Assembly (NCBI RefSeq): GCF_014054985.1
Contig: NZ_CP059569.1
Span: 558,001 to 622,000, forward strand
DNA length: 64,000 bases
Source: Kingella oralis
Lineage (GTDB): Bacteria > Pseudomonadota > Gammaproteobacteria > Burkholderiales > Neisseriaceae
Reading direction: 5' to 3'
Part shown: positions 59,032-64,000 of the stretch, one piece after another
Layout: every line of letters begins with the position of its first letter
How positions within the stretch are numbered: position 1 is the stretch's first letter
Program-made: the position numbers and the translations under genes
The notes under the pieces: model-generated
Database searches by the model: none
Seen by the model: only the letters and a program-made list of their open reading frames with translations
Told to the model about the DNA's origin: nothing

Positions 59032-60438
59032 TTACAACTCCCGCACGTCCACAAAATGCCCGGCCACCGCCGCTGCCGCCGCCATCGCTGGGCTGACGAG
59101 GTGGGTTCTGCCGCCATTGCCCTGCCGCCCTTCAAAATTGCGGTTGGATGTGGATGCGCAGCGTTGTTGCGGCTGCAAGCGGTCGGCGTTCATGGCGAGA
59201 CACATGGAGCACCCTGGTTCGCGCCATTCAAAGCCCGCGTCGATAAAGATTTTGTCCAAGCCTTCGGCTTCGGCTTGGCGTTTCACCAAGCCCGAACCAG
59301 GCACGATGAGCACACGCTGCACGTTATCCGCCTTTTTGCGCCCTTTGGCGATGGCAGCGGCTTCGCGCAAATCTTCAATGCGGCTGTTGGTGCACGAGCC
59401 GATGAACACAATATCCACAGGAATGTCGGTGAGCGGTGTGCCTGCTTCCAAGCCCATGTATTCCAGCGCGCGCTCCATGCCGCTGCGTTTCACGGGGTCG
59501 GCTTCGTCGGCGGGGTTGGGTACTTTGCCGCTCACGTCCAACACCATTTCGGGCGATGTGCCCCATGTTACCTGCGGCTCAATATCGGCAGCCTGAAAAC
59601 GGTAAACCTTGTCAAAAGCCGCGCCTTCGTCTGATACCAATGTTTTCCAATAGGCAACGGCTTTGTCCCAATCCGCGCCTTTGGGGGCGAAAGGGCGGTC
59701 TTTCACATAATCAATCGTGGTGTCGTCCACCGCCACCATGCCGCTGCGCGCGCCCGCTTCAATCGCCATGTTGCACAGCGTCATGCGCCCTTCCATGCTC
59801 AGGCTGCGGATGGCTTCGCCGCCAAACTCGATGGCGTAACCCGTGCCGCCCGCCGTGCCAATTTGTCCAATAATATAGAGTGCCACGTCTTTGGCGGTTA
59901 CGCCTGCTTTCAGGCTGCCTGAAACTTCAATCAGCATGGATTTGGACTTTTTGGCGGTAATACATTGCGTTGCCATCGTGTGTTCCACTTCGGACGTGCC
60001 GATGCCGTGCGCCAATGCGCCGAATGCGCCGTGGGTGCTGGTGTGCGAGTCGCCGCAGACCACGGTCATGCCAGGTAGCGTTGCGCCTTGCTCGGGCCCC
60101 ATCACGTGCACAATGCCTTGGCCTTTGTCCATAAACGGAAAATACGCCAGCGCGCCAAATTCTTTGATGTTTTTGTCCAAAGTGTCCACTTGCAGCTTGG
60201 AAATCGAGTCTTGGATGCCCTTGTCCCAATCGCCTGTGGGCGTGTTGTGGTCGGCGGTGGAAACCACGCTGTCAATGCGCCAGAGCTTGCGCCCCGCCAT
60301 CTTCAAGCCTTCAAAGGCTTGCGGGCTGGTTACTTCGTGTACCAAATGGCGGTCAATATACAGCAGCACCGTGCCGTCTTCTTCCTCGCGGACAACGTGG
60401 CTGTTCCAGAGTTTGTCGTATAGGGTTTGCGGGGTCAT
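59032..60438 (-). CDS. leuC: 3-isopropylmalate dehydratase large subunit
   Basis: 468-residue aconitase-family subunit, which with LeuD isomerises isopropylmalate. N-terminal TLYDKLWNSHVV and LLYIDRHLVHEVTSPQAFEG, VVCGDSHTSTHGAFGALAHGIGTSEVEH, and the 4Fe-4S ligands in IGSCTNSRIEDL and GCSMCLAMN are all present. Length is standard. DUS-encoded VSGSLKAG and FQAADIEP occur. A good sigma70 promoter lies 42 bp upstream. leuD is 3.5 kb downstream. Confidence 0.97.
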   Translation of the reverse strand: MTPQTLYDKLWNSHVVREEEDGTVLLYIDRHLVHEVTSPQAFEGLKMAGRKLWRIDSVVSTADHNTPTGDWDKGIQDSISKLQVDTLDKNIKEFGALAYFPFMDKGQGIVHVMGPEQGATLPGMTVVCGDSHTSTHGAFGALAHGIGTSEVEHTMATQCITAKKSKSMLIEVSGSLKAGVTAKDVALYIIGQIGTAGGTGYAIEFGGEAIRSLSMEGRMTLCNMAIEAGARSGMVAVDDTTIDYVKDRPFAPKGADWDKAVAYWKTLVSDEGAAFDKVYRFQAADIEPQVTWGTSPEMVLDVSGKVPNPADEADPVKRSGMERALEYMGLEAGTPLTDIPVDIVFIGSCTNSRIEDLREAAAIAKGRKKADNVQRVLIVPGSGLVKRQAEAEGLDKIFIDAGFEWREPGCSMCLAMNADRLQPQQRCASTSNRNFEGRQGNGGRTHLVSPAMAAAAAVAGHFVDVREL

Positions 60439-60479
60439 GGTTTGTGTCTTTCTATGGATGAATGGGTGAAACGGCAGGC

Positions 60480-60508
60480 ATTTTAGACTTTTTGGACATT
60501 AATTTCAA
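60480..60508 (-). promoter_or_regulatory. Sigma70-type promoter of leuC
   Basis: On the minus strand TTGAAA (60508-60503) and TAAAAT (60485-60480) are separated by exactly 17 bp, 42 bp before the leuC ATG. The flanks are AT-rich. No leader-peptide attenuator with Leu codons is visible in the short leader. Confidence 0.6.
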
Positions 60509-60599
60509 GTGAAAAATCAAAAATGGCGAAAACGACATTTTATTTTTGGACAAATTGTTTATTTTTTTAACCTGCCGAAGTTTGCGAACTTCTGTTTGT

Positions 60600-60720
60600 T
60601 GTTAGGCTGAAACCTTTGCAAAACGCCTGAGATAGCCTGAAATACAAGAAATGCCATCATTCCCGAGTAAGTAGGAATGACGGAAGGCAAGTAGGTTGGG
60701 CATTGATGCGCGACGTTAAT
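60600..60720. repeat. Repeat remnants upstream of leuC
   Basis: Holds a decayed dRS3-type palindrome (TCATTCCCGAGTAAGTAGG at about 60657), a half copy of the 42817-42905 element (GTAGGTTGGGCATTGATGC) and DUS variants. No gene. Confidence 0.5.
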
Positions 60721-60778
60721 AACGGGGGAATTGATTATTGCTGGTTATCAGGCTGTGCAACGTTTTCAGGCTGCCTCA

Positions 60779-61357
60779 CTACCGCGCCTGCTGCATTGCT
60801 TCCAACATCTTAACCACGTTGGCATTCAGTTCATTTGCATCCAGCCAGCCGCTAGACACAAACATCAACAAAAACACAAACAACAGCAGCGAAGAAACCA
60901 GCCAATACACCACATAAGCCCCCGCTACGCGCAAAGGTCGCTGCCCGCTGATTGCCACCGCGCCTGCAAACTGCGCCCAAAAACACCAAGTGTTCCACAA
61001 GCCCACCCACGGGCGCATTTCGGGATAGGGCAGGGTGAACAGCGTGGGAATCGCCAAGGCTTCGGTGGCCAACACATAGCCCCAAAACGGCACGCGCTCG
61101 CCATCAGGCGCACGCAGCAGCTCCCAAAACACGCGCGTCAGCACCAAATAGCGCGTAACCGCCGTTAAAAAGCCAAAGCCGATGGCGGCATCGCCCGCGC
61201 CCAAAAACGGCTTCAACGCCACCGCGTTCACCATGCCCACCGCCGCCCACACCAACACAAACACGGGCAAGCCATACGCATAAAACCGCGCGGGGCGAAA
61301 GCGCAAAACCGCCGCAGCGCCCGCCTGCCTTGCCAACAGCCATAAATTCATCTTCAT
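60779..61357 (-). CDS. YIP1-like multi-spanning membrane protein
   Basis: 192 residues with five to six hydrophobic helices (YAYGLPVFVLVWAAVGMVNAVAL, FGFLTAVTRYLVLTRVFW, VLATEALAIPTLFTL, AQFAGAVAI, YVVYWLVSSLLLFVFLLMFV). The spacing resembles YIP1/Yip1-domain proteins. An ATG at 61351 (third codon) is an equal start candidate. The small gene at 61370 lies just upstream on the same strand. Function unknown. Confidence 0.7.
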   Translation of the reverse strand: MKMNLWLLARQAGAAAVLRFRPARFYAYGLPVFVLVWAAVGMVNAVALKPFLGAGDAAIGFGFLTAVTRYLVLTRVFWELLRAPDGERVPFWGYVLATEALAIPTLFTLPYPEMRPWVGLWNTWCFWAQFAGAVAISGQRPLRVAGAYVVYWLVSSLLLFVFLLMFVSSGWLDANELNANVVKMLEAMQQAR

Positions 61358-61369
61358 TTTCAGGCTGCC

Positions 61370-61687
61370 TTAACCATGCGCGCATCCGCAAGCGCAGCCG
61401 CCTTCTTGCGCGTGTTTATTGGCGTTGTCGGCATCCTCGGCAAGCAAGGCTTCATAATCGCCGCTTTCAATCAGGCTCACTAATTCCGCCAAACTTTCCG
61501 CGCCCTCCACCCAGTCGCAAGGCTCGCCCGCGGGCAAATCGGGTGGCAACACGGCGGCGGTTTCAGGCTGCCAGGCAATCCAGTAGCCGTTTTGGGTGAG
61601 GTAAAACTGCGCGTTGGGCGCAAGGGGTGTTTCTGCGCTTGCATTGATGCGGGCGACGATTTCGGGTGGCGGAGAAAGGGGTATCAT
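61370..61687 (-). CDS. Small acidic protein with a Cys-His tail
   Basis: 105 residues. A short C-terminal tail GGCACGCAHG (three Cys and one His) is likely a metal-binding or sorting motif. The body is acidic (LIESGDYEALLAEDADNANK) and contains NAQFYLTQNGYWIAWQPETAAVLPP, where WQPETA overlaps a DUS. No signal peptide. The downstream membrane protein gene starts 12 bp later, so they are cotranscribed. Function unknown. Confidence 0.6.
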   Translation of the reverse strand: MIPLSPPPEIVARINASAETPLAPNAQFYLTQNGYWIAWQPETAAVLPPDLPAGEPCDWVEGAESLAELVSLIESGDYEALLAEDADNANKHAQEGGCACGCAHG

Positions 61688-61838
61688 GGAAAATCCTTGT
61701 TGATTGGAGGCGTGAGGCAGCCTGAAAATAAAAGGGCGAATTATAGTGGGAAATGGGGGTGGCGTTGTAGGCGGTTATATATAAGGCAGCCTGAAAACCG
61801 TTTTTTGGGGTTTCAGGCTGCCTGTTGGATTGGGAGGA

Positions 61839-62465
61839 TTAGCGAATGCCCATGCGTTCTAATTCTTGTAAATTTTCACGAGCCAGTGCTTTGATATTGG
61901 CAATATTGGGATTTTCTGGTGTATCAGGCTGTGCTAGCACTTTTTGATAGCATATTTTGGCTTGCTGGAAATCTTGTTCTACGCCGCGTCCCTGATGGTA
62001 CATCCAACCTAAATTGTTTTGTGCTATAGCAAGTCCTTGATTGGCAGCTTTTTGATACCATTCAAATGCTTGTTTATCATCCTGATTCACACCATTACCT
62101 TTGCTATACATAAAACCTAAAGTGTATTGAGCATGGGCAAGTCCTTGATTCGCGGCTTTTTGATACCATTCAAATGCTTGTTCAGTATCCTGATTTACAC
62201 CACGCCCAGTAAAATACATATTACCCAAGTCATATTGAGCTTCTGCATAATTTTGGTCAGCAGCTTTTTGAAACCATATCATTGCTTGTGTATAACTTTT
62301 TGTTGTGCCCTGACCATCTCGATACATTAAACCTAAATAATATTGCGCTATGGCTTCGCCTTGTTCTGCAACTGGCTTAAGCAGTTTAAAAGCTTGGGCA
62401 TAATCACCTTTGTAGTGAGCAGCCATAGCTTGTTGAAATTGAGTGTTTTTAGAAGTAGGTTCCAT
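61839..62465 (-). CDS. Sel1-like repeat (TPR-type) protein
   Basis: 208 residues from ATG 62465; the upstream in-frame extension includes DUS sequence. It has four Sel1-like repeats of ~36 residues, each with A.Y.LG.MY..G.GV..D..QA..WYQKAA (from about 33 to 180). There is no signal peptide visible, so it is probably a cytoplasmic scaffold. The coding sequence is clearly more AT-rich than its neighbours and lacks internal DUS, a sign of recent transfer. Confidence 0.85.
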   Translation of the reverse strand: MEPTSKNTQFQQAMAAHYKGDYAQAFKLLKPVAEQGEAIAQYYLGLMYRDGQGTTKSYTQAMIWFQKAADQNYAEAQYDLGNMYFTGRGVNQDTEQAFEWYQKAANQGLAHAQYTLGFMYSKGNGVNQDDKQAFEWYQKAANQGLAIAQNNLGWMYHQGRGVEQDFQQAKICYQKVLAQPDTPENPNIANIKALARENLQELERMGIR

Positions 62466-62578
62466 ATTAATCACCTTACAAAAATCAGGCGGTATTACCG
62501 CTCTTAGTTTGCAAAATGCGCCTGCTATCAAGCGCAACAGGTCATATTTTCCAGCAATTTCTATGCCATTTGTCCTCA

Positions 62579-62619
62579 AAGGCAGCCTGAAAACCAATGT
62601 TCCCGTTTTCAGGCTGCCT
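62579..62619 (-). terminator. Inverted DUS pair overlapping the rluC stop
   Basis: AAAGGCAGCCTGAAAAC and GTTTTCAGGCTGCCTC pair across a ~7-base loop. The right arm includes the last codons and stop of rluC (GEAA*). Confidence 0.6.
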
Positions 62620-63595
62620 CTCCCCCCGCCGCCAACCGCCCCAACACCCGCTCCAACTCCTCAGGCAACCCCGCCACTAAATCCAACGTTTCGCCCGACA
62701 ACGGATGCGCCAACACCAGCCGATGCGCGTGCAAAAACATCCGCTTCAAGCCCAGCTTTTGCAAACGCCTGTTCGCCTGATAATCGCCATAGCGTTCATC
62801 GCCCGCAATCGGGCAGCCACTCGCCTGCATATGCACGCGAATTTGATGCGTGCGCCCCGTTTTCAGCGTCGCCTCCACAAGGCTCAACGCTGAAATGCCC
62901 ACCGAATGCGTGAGGCAGCCTGAAAACGTGTCTAGCACGCGAAAAATCGTGTGCGCCGACTGCCCCTCATCGCCCACGCGCACCATCTTTTCGCCCGCCG
63001 CGCCCGTGTATTTCACCAGCGGCAGCCGCACATGGCGGTTTTCAGGCTGCCACGCGCCCACGCCCAGCGCCAGATAAATCTTCTTTGGGTGGTCGTTGCG
63101 CAGCATCTCATGCAGCTTCACCAATGCACTGCGCTTTTTCGCAATCATCAGCAAACCGCTGGTGTCCTTGTCCAGCCGATGCACCAGCTCCAAATAGTTT
63201 GCCTCGGGGCGCGCTTGGCGCAGCTGCTCAATCACACCAAAGCTCACGCCGCTGCCGCCATGCACCGCAATGCCGCTGGGTTTATTGATGACCAACAGCG
63301 CATCGTCTTCAAAAATAATTTCAAATTCCCGCGGCGGCACGGTTTTCAGGCTGTCTGAAACGTTTTTTTCTGCCACACGAATCGGCGGAATGCGCACGCA
63401 ATCGCCCGCCGCCACGCGATAATCAGGCTTGGCGCGCCCCTTGTTCACGCGCACCTCGCCGCCGCGAATAATGCGGTGGATATGGCTTTTGGGAACGCCT
63501 TTTAAAATTTTAATCAAATAGTTATCAAGACGTTGCCCCGCTTCGTGTTCTGCCACGCTGATATGATTGACTATTTCTTTGCTAAACGATGCCAT
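62609..63595 (-). CDS. rluC: 23S rRNA pseudouridine synthase RluC
   Basis: 328 residues. The N-terminal S4 domain (about 15-75: HEAGQRLDNYLIKILKGVP, IHRIIRGGEVRVNKGRAKPDYRVAAGD) is followed by the RluA-type catalytic domain with VINKPSGIAVHGGSG and HRLDKDTSGLLMIAK, where D142 is the nucleophile. GRTHQIRVHMQASGCPIAGDERYGD and FLHAHRLVLAHPLSG complete the fold. It modifies three uridines of 23S rRNA in E. coli (955, 2504, 2580). The insertion SDSLKTVPP (about 80-88) and a stretch SGCLTHS are DUS-encoded. Confidence 0.95.
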   Translation of the reverse strand: MASFSKEIVNHISVAEHEAGQRLDNYLIKILKGVPKSHIHRIIRGGEVRVNKGRAKPDYRVAAGDCVRIPPIRVAEKNVSDSLKTVPPREFEIIFEDDALLVINKPSGIAVHGGSGVSFGVIEQLRQARPEANYLELVHRLDKDTSGLLMIAKKRSALVKLHEMLRNDHPKKIYLALGVGAWQPENRHVRLPLVKYTGAAGEKMVRVGDEGQSAHTIFRVLDTFSGCLTHSVGISALSLVEATLKTGRTHQIRVHMQASGCPIAGDERYGDYQANRRLQKLGLKRMFLHAHRLVLAHPLSGETLDLVAGLPEELERVLGRLAAGGEAA

Positions 63596-63716
63596 TTTCT
63601 CTATAATCCGAAACTTGTTTTGGGCGGTTTCAGGCTGCCTAAAACGCCATTTTCAGCGCACACGGCTTTGAAATAATGATGAATGAAACCAATACATCGG
63701 CAGCCTGAAAATGAAT

Positions 63717-64000
63717 TTATTGCATAAAAAAGCCGTAGCCATCCATTTTACAAAATAACGCACTTTGACGTTCCACTTTATTGGCAAACAGCCTAACCAA
63801 TAAAAACATAATCAAGTTGAGCCCTAAATCAGCCCGAAGACGACGGCTAACCCATTTTCCATTTGTTGCAACATCAATCCCATCATTCAAAAAACATGAA
63901 TTTCGTTTTGCGAATGAAATATGCAGCAAATCTTTCCAAAGGCAGCCTGAAAATCCAATAGCGATTTCAACCGCGCCGCCATCACAGTTCTTTAATATCG
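63717..64000 (-). CDS. C-terminal part of an unrecognised protein (5' end off window)
   Basis: An open frame continues past the right edge. It reads ILKNCDGGAVEIAIGFSGCL, then WKDLLHISFAKRNSCFLND, and ends FCKMDGYGFFMQ at 63717. The coding sequence is AT-rich relative to the region, and SGCL is DUS-encoded. No domain recognised; a short internal start is possible but the upstream frame is uninterrupted. Confidence 0.45.
   Translation of the reverse strand, partial: ILKNCDGGAVEIAIGFSGCLWKDLLHISFAKRNSCFLNDGIDVATNGKWVSRRLRADLGLNLIMFLLVRLFANKVERQSALFCKMDGYGFFMQ

Overview
The window looks like chromosome from a Neisseriaceae bacterium, most likely a Kingella-type species. The 12-mer AGGCAGCCTGAA, which I recognise as the Kingella dialect of the neisserial DNA uptake sequence (DUS), occurs very often in both orientations, inside genes and between them. 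Other neisserial features are present: dRS3/NIME-type repeats, one Correia-like element, a FetA-type iron receptor locus, and Neisseriaceae versions of housekeeping genes. Base composition is moderately GC-rich. Species cannot be fixed from this window.

Layout. 1-5.5 kb (minus): 3' part of rluB, a GT2 glycosyltransferase, a broken GAD-like/DUF1851 gene, a GT14-type glycosyltransferase, gmhB and small conserved hypotheticals. 5.6-10.7 kb (minus): glyS, msbA, glyQ. 10.8-15.5 kb (plus): a membrane-anchored protein, an amino-acid-type binding lipoprotein, purB and a DUF4178 protein. 15.6-24.5 kb (minus): pcm, tRNA-Glu, deoD, a phospho-sugar mutase, a TgpA-type transglutaminase, a polysaccharide flippase and a nucleotidyltransferase (AbiEii-like) with a small upstream gene.

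24.6-31.1 kb (plus) is the most unusual part. It is a compact six-gene block: ATP-grasp ligase, acyltransferase-like protein, OleD-like NAD-dependent reductase, metallo-beta-lactamase-fold hydrolase, F390-synthetase/PaaK-like adenylating enzyme and a FabH-like ketosynthase. It looks like a lipid or small-molecule pathway. It is bracketed by two remnants of a gene pair whose intact second copy lies just downstream, and it carries Neisseria-dialect DUS. This suggests arrival by natural transformation.

32.3-40.1 kb (plus): a FetA-like TonB-dependent receptor, then binding protein, two permeases and an ATPase. Together these would import a ferric siderophore, but the spacers are heavily invaded by repeats. 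40.5-46.9 kb: a SemiSWEET sugar transporter, galE, a glycan-initiating phosphotransferase, two PepSY proteins and a SUKH-like gene. 46.9-53.5 kb (minus): smc, hypotheticals, pseB and a racemase pseudogene. 53.6-60.5 kb (minus): dapE, leuD and leuC. leuD and leuC are separated by about 3.5 kb holding an M48 protease, a decayed IS5-type element with a nested Correia-like repeat, and a DUF1152 gene. 60.7-64 kb (minus): membrane and small proteins, a Sel1-repeat protein, rluC and a gene cut by the right edge.

Inverted DUS pairs sit at many gene ends, probably as terminators. In about ten genes the DUS itself supplies the stop codon. All assignments rest on reading the sequence and remembered family motifs; no database search was run.
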